Source: Bacillota bacterium (lineage in GTDB: Bacteria; Bacillota; Clostridia; Acetivibrionales; DSM-1351). From it: DNA of 64,000 bases. The stretch is from assembly GCA_023400235.1 (NCBI GenBank), contig JAEXFI010000003.1, positions 1 through 64,000 of the forward strand, in the 5' to 3' direction. Positions 42,934-54,200 of this stretch are shown here, in pieces. The notes beneath the pieces are model-generated. The model saw only the letters and a list, made by a program, of their open reading frames with translations. It was not told the origin of the DNA and ran no database searches. Position numbers and translations under genes: made by a program. Positions within the stretch are counted from its first letter, which is position 1, and each line of letters opens with the position of its first letter.

Positions 42934-44265
42934 TTGTGCAAGGAGATACGTAGAGCAATACTGGCTTTTTTTGTGGTCTTTATATTATTTGTATTGGCAA
43001 TAACCATATCGGAAGGCATTAACAACCGGCATATACTTGCTACATATCCGGATCGGATATCTGTGGCAATACCTGATATGGTCTCAATAGCAAAACCATC
43101 ACCAGAAGCCTTTGAGTTTCAAAAAAGCAAGGTGGCAACCTGGCTTGTAAGATTGTTTTTAAGCTTTGCAGTACCTGCCTTTTTTATTTTCTCAAGACTG
43201 TCGGCAGGCATTCGGAACTGGGCCGCCCGACGGACTCGGCGGTGGGTTTCAATGGCAGTTGTGTATTTTATTATTTATTCATTTATGGAAACTCTCATAT
43301 ATTTTCCCGTGGATTTGTATACCGGGTTCTTCCGGATGCACAGCTACGGACTTTCAAATCAGACACTGCTTCAGTGGTTGCTGGAGCTGGTCAAAGGTTT
43401 TCTGGTAAATGTTTCTGTTACAGCACTTGTAATCTGGGTTCCCTTCATTATAATAAAAAAATCTCCTAGACGCTGGTGGCTGTATCTGGGTCTGGTCACA
43501 ATACCATACCTGTTTATAAGCTCTTATGTGCAGCCTGTGGTGATTGATCCCATATTCAATGAATACAAGCAGGTGGAAAATGTTCAGCTCTCCCGCAAGA
43601 TAGACAGTCTTATTGGGAAAACTCCCATAGAAAACTGTCAGGTGCTTCAGGTGGATAAGAGTAAGGAGACCAACCAGATGAACGCCTTTATGACAGGGGT
43701 GTTTAATACTAAAAGAATCGTACTGTGGGACACCACCCTTAATTATCTGAACAGCGAAGAGGTTCTGGGGGTGGTAGCCCATGAAATGGGGCACTATCTC
43801 ATGGGGCATATCTGGAAGTCAATTGTTATAGGTGGGTTTGCCGGAATTATCGTATTATATTTCGTATACAGGCTCTCCAAATGGTTTCTCAGCAAGGCAA
43901 AAGGCAAATGGGGCTTCACTGAGCTGCACGATATAGCAGCACTGCCCCTTATAATGCTGATGATAAATCTGATGCTTTTTATCTCGGCACCTCTTTCAAA
44001 TGCCTACTCAAGAAGTATGGAAACAGAGGCGGACAGGTTTGAACTGGAGCTGACACAAAATAATTTCGCCACGGCCACGGCAACGGTGAAAATGCACCAG
44101 CAAAGCCTGGCTATGCCACAGCCCGGCTACGTATACATGCTGTGGAATTACGACCACCCCACCTTCACTTCAAGAGTGGATTTTGCAAATGCTTACCGTC
44201 CCTGGGAAAGCGGAAGACCGCTGAAGTACGGGAAATTTATTAAAAACAATAGAGACAATAAATAA
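42934..44265 (+). CDS. M48-family membrane metalloprotease (Ste24/CAAX type)
   Basis: Integral membrane zinc protease. Several N-terminal helices lead to the zinc motif HEMGH (His283, Glu284, His287); the third ligand Glu lies in SMETEADRFELEL. The long N-terminal membrane domain and EVLGVVAHEMGHYLMGHIWK match Ste24-like enzymes rather than short HtpX. It probably degrades or processes membrane proteins. The start is uncertain: TTG 42934 is favoured because GAGGGAG lies nine bases upstream; TTG 42925 directly abuts that site. Confidence 0.88.
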   Translation: MCKEIRRAILAFFVVFILFVLAITISEGINNRHILATYPDRISVAIPDMVSIAKPSPEAFEFQKSKVATWLVRLFLSFAVPAFFIFSRLSAGIRNWAARRTRRWVSMAVVYFIIYSFMETLIYFPVDLYTGFFRMHSYGLSNQTLLQWLLELVKGFLVNVSVTALVIWVPFIIIKKSPRRWWLYLGLVTIPYLFISSYVQPVVIDPIFNEYKQVENVQLSRKIDSLIGKTPIENCQVLQVDKSKETNQMNAFMTGVFNTKRIVLWDTTLNYLNSEEVLGVVAHEMGHYLMGHIWKSIVIGGFAGIIVLYFVYRLSKWFLSKAKGKWGFTELHDIAALPLIMLMINLMLFISAPLSNAYSRSMETEADRFELELTQNNFATATATVKMHQQSLAMPQPGYVYMLWNYDHPTFTSRVDFANAYRPWESGRPLKYGKFIKNNRDNK

Positions 44266-44267
44266 AA

Positions 44268-44369
44268 ACAATAAAGACAATAAATGAAGACAATAAATAA
44301 AGACAATAAAATGCTCCAAGATACATATTGCATGAGCGGCAAGGGTTTCACCCTTAATTGACTTTATGA
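44268..44369. repeat. A-rich tandem repeats and dispersed repeat end
   Basis: Short repeats of the type ACAATAAA occupy 44250-44310. At 44343-44369 the sequence GGGTTTCACCCTTAATTGAC, running on to ACTTTATGA, is a terminus of the dispersed family with a small AAGGG/CCCTT hairpin. Confidence 0.55.
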
Positions 44370-44431
44370 TTGACAGGAATAATTTTCTTGTTTATGATGT
44401 GTAGGAATAACTTTATGGAGGGATAGTAATC

Positions 44432-44806
44432 ATGGAAATACTAAAGGGACTGGGAGTTTTAGACACATCTTTTCTGATACCTGTAATTATTGTGGCTGCA
44501 ATTATTCTAATCATTGCAAAGGTTGCAAAAAGCATACTGAAGCTGGCGGTTTTTGCGGCAGTAATCGCCATTGGTGCCATAATCTATTTTAACCTGCCCG
44601 GTTTTTCTGTCAACAATGGTACGGCAACCCTTGACCTGTTTGGAAAGCAGCACACCGTCAGTGTTAAGGATGCCAAAGTTGTAACTGAGCAAAAGGATGG
44701 CAAGTCGAAGACTGTTTTGGTTTCCGGAAACAAACGTATCGAGCTGCCGTTCAGCAAAAGCTTTGCAGATAAATTTATAATGGAAAAACTGATAGAAGCA
44801 AGGTAA
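44432..44806 (+). CDS. Small membrane protein, unknown function
   Basis: 124 residues with two adjacent membrane helices (LIPVIIVAAIILIIAKVAK and LAVFAAVIAIGAIIYFNL) and a soluble C-terminal part that looks extracytoplasmic (VNNGTATLDLFGKQHTVSV, then KTVLVSGNKRIELPF). No family is recognised. Start ATG 44432 follows GGAGGG. It has its own terminator. Confidence 0.65.
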   Translation: MEILKGLGVLDTSFLIPVIIVAAIILIIAKVAKSILKLAVFAAVIAIGAIIYFNLPGFSVNNGTATLDLFGKQHTVSVKDAKVVTEQKDGKSKTVLVSGNKRIELPFSKSFADKFIMEKLIEAR

Positions 44807-44840
44807 TCTTGTATACAATAAACTTTTTTAATTTCTAGAA

Positions 44841-44872
44841 CCCGCATAAAATAAGGGCTTATGCGGGTTTGT
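44841..44872 (+). terminator. Terminator after the small membrane protein gene
   Basis: CCCGCATAA (44841-44849) pairs perfectly with TTATGCGGG (44859-44867), followed by TTTGTT. Confidence 0.9.
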
Positions 44873-44985
44873 TATTCATTTCCTTTAAAAATACATGGTT
44901 TAAACCTCTTTTTTGTGGTATAAATAAGTCAAAGCAGTTTTGCTTATACTTACTATACAATATATTTTATAAAGAGGTGGTTTAG

Positions 44986-47214
44986 ATGGAAGCATGGAGA
45001 GGTTTTAAACGAGGCAACTGGTCTGAAGAGATAGATGTAAGAGATTTTATCATCAACAATTATGAGCCCTATGAGGGCGACGCCGGCTTTCTGGAAGGGC
45101 CTACCGAGGACACCCGAAAGTTGTGGGGAAAGGTCAGTGACCTGCTGGTAAAGGAAAGAGACAACGGAGGGGTTCTGGATGTTGATACAAAAATAATATC
45201 TACAATGACCTCCCACGAGCCTGGATACATTGACAAGGACCTGGAGCAGATTGTCGGTTTGCAGACTGACCTGCCCTTGAAAAGAGGAATAATGCCCTTT
45301 GGAGGAATAAGAATGGTAACCAAGGGCAGTGAAGCATACGGCAAGAAGCTGGATGAAAGTGTTGAAAAGATATTTACCGAGTACAGGAAGACCCACAATG
45401 ATGGTGTCTATGACGTTTATACTCCTGAGATGATGAGAGCTAAAAAGGCCGGCATTATTACAGGTCTTCCCGACGCATACGGCAGAGGCAGAATAATCGG
45501 AGATTACCGCCGGGTGGCTCTGTACGGTGTTGACAGGCTTATTGAAGATAAGGAGAAACAGTTTAAGAGCCTTGAGCTGGATTACATGGATGGTGAAACC
45601 ATTCAGGAGAGGGAAGAAACCCGCAGCCAGATAAGAGCTCTGGAGTATCTCAAGCAAATGGCCAGACAGTATGGCTTTGACATTTCCAGACCTGCGGAAA
45701 ATGCTCAGGAGGCTTTCCAGTGGCTGTATTTTGCTTTCCTTGGGGCAGTTAAGGAGCAAAACGGTGCAGCCATGAGTTTGGGCAGGGTGTCAACCTTCCT
45801 GGACGTATATATTGAAAGAGACCTTAAGGAAGGAACCCTTACAGAGCAGAAGGCCCAGGAGCTGATGGACCACTTTGTCATGAAGCTCAGAATGGTGCGG
45901 TTCCTGAGAACTCCCGAATATGAAAAGCTCTTTTCAGGAGACCCTACCTGGGTTACCGAAAGCATTGGAGGTATGGGTCTTGACGGCAGGACCCTTGTTA
46001 CAAAAAACTCCTTCAGGGTGCTCCATACCCTTTACAATCTGGGGCATGCTCCTGAGCCCAATCTGACCGTGCTGTGGTCGGTTCATCTGCCGGAGGGCTT
46101 TAAAAGGTTCTGTGCGGACACTTCCGTAAAAACAAGCTCCATACAGTACGAAAGTGATGACATTATGAGATATTACTGGGGGGATGACTATGGCATAGCC
46201 TGCTGTGTATCTGCCATGAGGATTGGCAAGCAGATGCAGTTCTTCGGAGCCCGCTGCAACATGGCAAAGGCTCTGCTGTATTCAATAAACGGCGGACGTG
46301 ACGAAAAATCAGGTGTACAGGTGGGGCCTGCATTGACTCCTGTTGAAGCTGAGTACCTTGATTATGATGATGTCATGAAACGCTTTGATGCAGTGCTTAC
46401 CTGGGTGGCAAAGCTGTATATCAATACCTTGAACATTATTCACTATATGCATGATAAATACGCATACGAAAGACTTCAGATGGCACTTCACGACAAGGAC
46501 ATACTGAGAACCATGGCTTGTGGCATAGCCGGTCTTTCAGTTGTAGCTGACTCACTCAGCGCTATAAAGTACGCAAAGGTAAAGGTAGTAAGAAACGAAG
46601 AAGGCCTTGCTGTGGATTATGATATTGAAGGAGACTACCCAAAGTATGGCAACAACGATGACAGGGTGGACAATATAGCTGTAATGCTGGTAAAGAGATT
46701 CATGGAGAAGCTGGAAAAGCAGAGGACCTACAGGCATTCTGTTCCCACACTTTCCGTGCTTACTATAACCTCCAATGTTGTTTACGGTGCCAAGACCGGA
46801 AATACTCCTGACGGAAGGAAAGCAGGAGAACCCTTCGGGCCGGGTGCCAACCCAATGCACGGCAGGGACCTGAACGGGGCTCTTGCAGTACTCAAGTCCA
46901 TTGCCAAGCTTCCCTACCAGTTTGCTCAGGACGGTATTTCCTACACCTTCTCGATCATTCCAAAGGCACTTGGGCGTGATGAGGATTCCAGAGTCAGGAA
47001 TTTGTCGGCTCTGCTGGATTCATATTTCAAGGAAGGCGGACATCATATCAACATCAATGTCTTTGAAAGGGAGATGCTGCTGGATGCAATGGAACATCCT
47101 GAGAAATATCCCCAGCTTACTATCAGGGTATCAGGTTATGCAGTTAACTTTATTAAACTTTCAAGAGAGCAGCAAATGGATGTTATTAACAGAACCATAC
47201 ATGAAAATATATAA
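44986..47214 (+). CDS. pflB: Formate acetyltransferase (pyruvate formate-lyase)
   Basis: Splits pyruvate with CoA into acetyl-CoA and formate without oxygen. The thiyl residues Cys406 and Cys407 lie in GIACCVSAM, and the glycyl radical Gly717 in RVSGYAVNF. At 742 residues it is a normal PflB rather than a diol dehydratase relative, because the double Cys is present. The activating enzyme follows 51 bases later. Oxygen would cleave the chain at Gly717, so the gene implies a strict anaerobic lifestyle. Start ATG 44986 follows AAAGAGGTGG. Confidence 0.98.
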   Translation: MEAWRGFKRGNWSEEIDVRDFIINNYEPYEGDAGFLEGPTEDTRKLWGKVSDLLVKERDNGGVLDVDTKIISTMTSHEPGYIDKDLEQIVGLQTDLPLKRGIMPFGGIRMVTKGSEAYGKKLDESVEKIFTEYRKTHNDGVYDVYTPEMMRAKKAGIITGLPDAYGRGRIIGDYRRVALYGVDRLIEDKEKQFKSLELDYMDGETIQEREETRSQIRALEYLKQMARQYGFDISRPAENAQEAFQWLYFAFLGAVKEQNGAAMSLGRVSTFLDVYIERDLKEGTLTEQKAQELMDHFVMKLRMVRFLRTPEYEKLFSGDPTWVTESIGGMGLDGRTLVTKNSFRVLHTLYNLGHAPEPNLTVLWSVHLPEGFKRFCADTSVKTSSIQYESDDIMRYYWGDDYGIACCVSAMRIGKQMQFFGARCNMAKALLYSINGGRDEKSGVQVGPALTPVEAEYLDYDDVMKRFDAVLTWVAKLYINTLNIIHYMHDKYAYERLQMALHDKDILRTMACGIAGLSVVADSLSAIKYAKVKVVRNEEGLAVDYDIEGDYPKYGNNDDRVDNIAVMLVKRFMEKLEKQRTYRHSVPTLSVLTITSNVVYGAKTGNTPDGRKAGEPFGPGANPMHGRDLNGALAVLKSIAKLPYQFAQDGISYTFSIIPKALGRDEDSRVRNLSALLDSYFKEGGHHININVFEREMLLDAMEHPEKYPQLTIRVSGYAVNFIKLSREQQMDVINRTIHENI

Positions 47215-47265
47215 TTGTCAGGCGGCATTTGACATGAAGTGCATACTGCAGAAAGGGGTGGTGTT

Positions 47266-47991
47266 ATGGAAGTAAAAGGAAGGGTTCATTCTTTTGAAAC
47301 ATTTGGTACGGTTGACGGTCCGGGTATCAGGTTCATAGTCTTTTTGAAGGGCTGCCCCCTGCGCTGCAAATATTGCCACAACAGAGATGCCTGGAGCTCA
47401 GAGGGAGCCCGGCTCTATACCCCTGAAGAAATAATAACGGAAATAAGCAAATACAGAAACTTCATAGATTCCTCAAAGGGAGGTATAACGGTCAGCGGCG
47501 GTGAACCGCTGATTCAGCCGGAGTTTGTAAAGGAGCTGTTTAAAAAGTGCAGGGAACAAGGCATTCACACCGCTCTTGACACCTCGGGCTACGCTGTTCT
47601 GGATGAAGAGGTAAAGGAGGTGCTTGAGTATACCGACCTGGTGCTGCTGGATTTGAAACAGGCCAATGCAGTGAAGCACAAGGAACTGACCGGAGTTGAA
47701 AACGGCAGGATAAGAGAGTTTACAAAATACCTTGGGGATATAAATAAACCCGTATGGATAAGATATGTGCTTGTACCGGGATATACCGACGCCCAGGAGG
47801 ATTTGGAGGCAGCATATGAATATCTTGCCGGCTTTAAAAATATAGAAAAAATTGAGGTGCTTCCCTACCATACCATGGGTAAGGAAAAATGGGAGAAGCT
47901 CAATGCTGTATACCCTCTGGAGGGAGTACCAACACCCACCGGGGAAGAAGTTGAAAAGGCCAGAAGCATTCTGACCTCAGGCAGGAGATAA
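47266..47991 (+). CDS. pflA: Pyruvate formate-lyase activating enzyme
   Basis: Radical SAM enzyme that installs the glycyl radical on PflB. Cluster motif CPLRCKYCHN, SAM-binding SGGEPLIQPEF, and VDGPGIRFIVFLKGC at the N-terminus. Start ATG 47266 after GGGGTGG; the frame is open 27 bases further up without a ribosome site. Cotranscribed with pflB. Confidence 0.97.
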   Translation: MEVKGRVHSFETFGTVDGPGIRFIVFLKGCPLRCKYCHNRDAWSSEGARLYTPEEIITEISKYRNFIDSSKGGITVSGGEPLIQPEFVKELFKKCREQGIHTALDTSGYAVLDEEVKEVLEYTDLVLLDLKQANAVKHKELTGVENGRIREFTKYLGDINKPVWIRYVLVPGYTDAQEDLEAAYEYLAGFKNIEKIEVLPYHTMGKEKWEKLNAVYPLEGVPTPTGEEVEKARSILTSGRR

Positions 47992-48103
47992 GCGCATTGG
48001 ATAGACAAATTCCGTATACGGCCTGAAACATGTCACCAAAAAATAAAATCTTATGAAATAGTACTAAATATTCGTAATTTGGGGCAACATAATAGTGAAT
48101 CTT

Positions 48104-48130
48104 CCATACAATCCAAAATGTTTTGTATGG
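48104..48130 (+). promoter_or_regulatory. Inverted repeat upstream of the glucan synthase gene
   Basis: CCATACAA (48104-48111) and TTGTATGG (48123-48130) form a perfect 8-bp dyad with 11 bases between them, 84 bases before the start codon. It may be an operator or the end of the pfl transcript; there is no U-tract. Confidence 0.4.
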
Positions 48131-48213
48131 GTAGAGCACTGTGTCCCTGGATTCACGGATGCTTTAGTACTTTTTTGTTTTTAAAATTTTAAAATAAATG
48201 GTGATATACATAT

Positions 48214-51200
48214 ATGAATATATGGATTTTTTTGATTATTATCTTTTTGACAGCTGCTATTACAATATTGATTACAAGGCTAAGCAGGCATTCCTCCTCA
48301 AAGCTGCAGATTGAGGATGTTGTTCTGTGCAGTGACGAACTTGAGAGACACGCAGAGGAGCTTGCAAAGGCCCAGGGCAAGGTCGGCAGAAAGCGCAGCG
48401 TCCGAATGGTATTAAAACGGGTTGAAAACAGGTACAAAAGCATACTTGAGACCTATGAAAACCTGAACAGGGATGCAGCCTCGGCTTTTCCCATTCCGCC
48501 CGCCGCCGAATGGCTGCTGGATAACTTCTACATCATTGAAGAACAAAAAAATGTGGTAATCAAGGAACTGTCCGAGAGCAGGAATCAGGTCCCTGTATTG
48601 GCGGATGGGCCCTACAGTGGTTTTCCAAGAATATATTCCATAGCGGTAGAAATTGTTTCCCATGTAGATGGAAATGCAAATGAAAGGATCATTAAAGACT
48701 TTATTGCAGCCTATCAGAGATATACTTTCCTTTCGGTGGAGGAACTGTGGCTCCTGACCTTGATGATAAAGGCCGCACTTTTGGAAAAGCTCTGGGTTGT
48801 ATGCCGGAAGATGGACGCAACCCGTAGAGACTGGTATAGGGCGCAGGAAATAGCCGGCATGATAAAAGGCTTTCAGCAGGACTGTGAGCCATTCAAGGAG
48901 CAGATTTCAGGACTTGATGAGCTATCTCCTGCATTTGTGGAGTTTCTCATAAGAAAACTCAGGAAAGAAGGTTCAAAAACCCTCTGGATGATTGACTGCA
49001 TTGACAGTATACTTGTACAGAAAAGTGCAACCACGGACAGCTATATTTCAATGGATCATCATAATCAGGCGGTGAACCAGGTTTCCATAGGGAATGTCAT
49101 CAGCAGTCTCAGGGCCTTGTCAGGCTACGACAGCACAGCGCTTTTTGAAAGCCTTAGTGAGGTTGAACGGCTGCTCAGGCAGGACCCATCCGGAATATAC
49201 CCTCAAATGGATTTTAATTCCAGAAATTACTACAGGAATGTTATAGTAGGTCTGGCAAAAAAATATGAAACAACCGAAATCAATATAGCAAGACTTAGCT
49301 GCCAGTATGCTCTGGAGTCAGATGCAGCAGAAGCGCAAAGCCTGCGCAGGCATGTGGGCTATTATCTCACAGGCAAGGGACAGATAAAGCTGTTACAGGG
49401 TTTTGGGAAAAAACACAGCAGCAGTGAAAGCATTTTGCCTGCAAAAAAGCTGACGGTAAAAAGCTTTATTGCGGTGATTATGGTCCTGTCACTGTTTTTT
49501 GCCGCTTTGGCGGTTATATACGGCTTTAGACGGGAAGCTGGCATTTCAAAAGTTCTGGTGCTGGTGCTGGGAGTGCTGGGGCTGTTTCCTGCAAGTGAAA
49601 TAGCTTCTACCCTGGTTAACTCAGTCCTCAGCCGCGTTATAAAGCCCTGGCGCTTTGCAAAGCTGGAGCTGAAACTGGGTATTCCTCAGGAACTGGCCAC
49701 CATGGTAATAGTCCCTACTCTTATACCCAATGTAAAAAGAACTCTGGAGTTAATAGACAATCTGGAGGTATTTTATCTGGCGAATAAAGGTGAAAACCTC
49801 TATTTTTCCCTGGTGGGAGATTTTAAGGATTCCGCCCAGGAAACACTTCCGGAGGACGCCGAAATTATCAGGAACGCCCTGGCAAGAATAGAACAGTTGA
49901 ACAAAAAGTATCCCCGCAAGGATGCCCCTGCATTTTATTTTTTGTGCAGGAAAAGGAAGTTTAATGAGAAACAGCAGAAATGGATGGGCTGGGAGCGAAA
50001 AAGAGGGGCCATCATTGAAATGAACCGGGTACTGAGAGGGAATAAAGAAACTGGCTACGTACATTTAAGTTCAGACTTGGATTCCATACCAAGGGTGAAG
50101 TATGTCATAACTCTTGACGCGGATACCCAGCTTCCCCTTGAAGCAGCCAAACAACTGGTGGGAACCATAGCCCACCCCATGAACAGTGCTGTTTATAATG
50201 AGGAAAAAGGGCTGGTTACCGACGGTTATGGCCTTCTTCAGCCCAGAATAGATGTAAATATAGAAAGTGCAGGAGCGTCACTCTTTACACAGGTCTTTGC
50301 AGGACAGGGAGGCATAGACCCCTATACCACAACTGTTTCAGATGTTTACCAGGATGCTTTCGGAGAAGGGATATTCACCGGTAAGGGTATATATGAGGTT
50401 GATGTTTTTCAGCAGACTCTGGATGATGTTATACCGGAGAATACGGTGCTCAGCCACGATTTGCTGGAGGGGAGCTACCTGCGGACAGGTCTTGTCACCG
50501 ACATCGAGCTGATAGACGGCTATCCAGCCAAATATAATTCCTTTATGATGAGACTCCACCGCTGGACACGAGGAGACTGGCAGCTGCTGCCCTGGATATT
50601 CGGAAAAACCCAGCTATCCCTGCTGTCAAAATGGAAGATGTTTGACAACCTGAGAAGAAGCCTTACGTACCCGGCAATGGCACTTATACTGTTGCTGTGC
50701 ATGCTGCTGCAAAAAAGCAGCGGAGGGTGGATTGTCCTAACCCTGCTGGCACTGTGTTCTCCAGTAATAAGTTATTTTGTACATCTGCTGCTGGTGGGGG
50801 ATTACAGGGTATATATAACCAAGAGAAGTGCCACCATACTCACAGGGTTTAAAGCCATACTGCTGCAAATATGCCTGATGCTTACTTTTGCGCCATACCA
50901 GGCATACCTCATGGCGGATGCGATCGTAAAGACCTTGACAAGGGTACTGGTTACAGGAGAAAATCTGCTGGAATGGATAACAGCAGCCGACATGGAACTG
51001 GCACTTAAGAATGACCTTCCGGGCTATTACAGAAGAATGTGGTTTGCTCCTTTATACGGTGCTGCCGGACTTGCAGATGTGCTGTTTTTCCACCGGAGCT
51101 ATCTGCTCTTGTATATAATTGTCCTTTTACTGTGGCTCTTATCGCCCTGGATTGCCTTTTTCATCAGCAAGCCTGCCGGAACAGACAGTGAGAAGCTGCC

Positions 51201-54200
51201 TGAAGAGAAAATCCGGGAACTCAGGCTCCTTTCAAGAAAAACCTGGTGCTATTTTGACGAGTTTGCAGGAAAGGAAGAGAATTATCTGCCTGCGGACAAT
51301 TATCAGGAGGAGCCCTTTAAGGGCGCAGCCCACAGGACATCACCCACAAATATCGGTCTGCTGCTGGTTTCCCAGCTTGCAGCGAGAGATATGGGCTATA
51401 TAAATACCATAGACCTCATGAAGAGAGTCAGAAATACAGTTGATACTATTGACAAAATGCAGAAGTGGAACGGACACTTGTATAACTGGTACAATACCAC
51501 AAACCTTGAGGTACTGCGGCCTAAGTTTGTGTCTACTGTGGACAGCGGTAATTTTGCCGGCTACCTTATGGTACTGGAGGAGGGGCTGAGGCAGTACGGA
51601 CAAAAGGCAATCTATGACTTTAGTAACCTGGAGGCTTTTTTGGATTTGCTGGAGCTGTGTAACAGGGAAATAGATGAAAGTAAGCCCTTCTTTGATATTG
51701 AGCTGCTTAAGAAACTCTTTGCGGCCCATCCGGAAACAGCAAAAGAGACTGGAACTGATGCTGTCAGAAGACTGGAAGGACGATATTCCCAGTTGTACGA
51801 ATCCATAGCCAAATACCTGGAACAGCTGGGAGAGGAAAGTAAAAAGGGCTACTGGGTCAAAAAGCTTATGGAAAGCCTGAATGCATATAGAACCTTGTAC
51901 CGCGGCTTTGGTGCAGCAGTTTTTGAAAAGTTTGACAACATTGAAGAGCTGAAGGAGCAAATGGAAGGTCTGAGACAAAGAGTCCGGGCTTTAATAGAGG
52001 GTATGTACTTTAAAAGCCTGTACGATAACAGAAGAAACCTTTTCTCCATTGGCTATGACGTGGAAGAGGGGCACCCCAGCAAATCCTTTTATGACCTTTT
52101 TGCCTCTGAGGCCAGACAGACCAGTCTTGTTGCCATAGCAAAAGGTGAGGTGGAAAAACAGCATTGGTTCAAGCTGGGAAGAAAGCTGACGCGGACTGAC
52201 AGTGAGAAGGGGCTTGTATCCTGGACCGGCACCATGTTTGAATACCTGATGCCAAGGTTGGTTATAAGAAGCTATCCCGGTACTTTGATTGATAAAACCT
52301 ACCGGTTCGTTGTAAACGCACAGATCAAATACGGTCAGAGTAAAAATATTCCCTGGGGTATATCGGAGTCCTGCTATTACGCATTTGACATAGCCCTCAA
52401 CTATCAGTACAGGGCATTTGGTGTTCCACATCTGGGGTTGAAAAGAGGGCTTGTAAACGATCTTGTTGTGGCGCCTTACGCAACTGTTATGGCAATTGAT
52501 ATTTCGCCGGAGGAATGCTGGAACAATATTGAAAAGTTCAGACTGTTGGGAGCTGAAGGCCGGTTCGGGTTGTATGAGGCTTTGGATTTTACCGATTCAA
52601 GACTTGCAGAAGGACAGAAATGTGCGGTTGTAAAAAGCTACATGGTGCACCATCAGGGAATGAGCATGCTGGCCCTGGTAAACTATTTCAAGGACAACAT
52701 CATGCAGGCCAGGTTCCATGCAAACCCTCAGGTCAGAGCTGTTGATTCACTGCTCCAGGAGAAATTCCCGGCAAATGTACTCCTTTCAAAGGAGCATAGG
52801 GAAAAACCGCAATTTACCTACAGAAAGCAGATGAACCTGGAGGAAACGGTAATACGAAGTATTACCCGGCTGGATATGATTCCCGAGCTGCACCTGCTGA
52901 CCAATGGCAGTTACAATGTTATGCTGACTGACAGGGGCAGCGGCTTTGCCAAATGTCACTCACTGTCGGTTTACAGGTGGTACGGTGATTATATGACCAG
53001 CAGCGGAATGTTTATATACCTGAGAAACATTAATTCCAATGACTTCTGGTCAACCACCTATAATCCTGTCAACACAAGACCCGAGGTGTACAAGGTTGTT
53101 TTTTCGCCCCACAAGGCTGAATACATCAGGAGAGAGGGTAATATAGAGACAAACACAGAGGTGCTTGTGAGTACGGAGGACGACACTGAAATAAGAAGGG
53201 TGAGCATCCATAACCACAGCAGTTCCAGGAGGACCATTGAGCTTACAAGCTATATGGAAATGGTTCTGCAGCAGCCGGAGTCAGACACTGCCCATCCCGC
53301 CTTCAGCAAGCTCTTTGTGAAAACGGAATACATGGGTGAGCACAATGGGCTGCTGGCCATGCGGAGAAAAAGAGACGATGTCAAGCAAACCGTCTGGGGT
53401 TATCACACAGTCTCCACAAATGGTGCAATGCAAGGAAACATAGAGTATGAAACAGACCGTTCACAATTTATCGGCAGAAACAGAAATCTCTCACATCCCA
53501 AAGTCATGGAGCCTGACCAGCCCTTGTCAAACTCTGTAGGGCCGGTACTTGACCCGGTGTTCAGCTTGAGAATCCGGGTGGCAATTGAGCCCGGAGAGAC
53601 TTCAGTTGTAAACTTTGCGGTGGGCATTTGTGATACAAGGCAGGCTGCTTTGGACCTGCTGGAAAAGTACAGTGATGTGAGTGCCGCCGACAGAGTGGTT
53701 GAAATGGCATGGACCAGAAGTATTGTGGAGGCAGGCTTTATAAATATTACTGGAAATGATGAAAGAGCATACTTCAAGCTGCTGCCCAGGCTGCTTTATG
53801 TTACGGGAAGGGAAAAGCAGGCGGGATATATTGCCGCAAACAGTCTCAGCCAGTCCGACCTGTGGCCCTTTGGCATTTCAGGAGATTTGCCCATAGTGCT
53901 TATAACCGTTCACAGCCGGGATAGCTTTGAAGAAATCCGCTGGTGCCTCAAGCTTCATGATTTTATGAGACTAAAGGGAGTGAGTTTTGACCTGGTAATT
54001 CTTATAACTGATGAAGAGTCATACATTCAGCCCATTTTTGAAATGATAAGGGACCTTGCGGTTTCCGGACGTTCCTGTGACTTGCTGGATAGAAGAGGCG
54101 GCATATTTATCAGGAATACCAGACAGATGAAGGAAGGACAAAAGAATCTGCTTTTTGCTTGTGCAAAGCTCATAATAAACGCTGATGACGGGGTGGCGGA

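Noticed and set aside
51340..51978. Minus-strand 212-codon frame inside the glucan synthase gene
   Set aside because: Shadow of a strongly conserved coding frame; no start signals.
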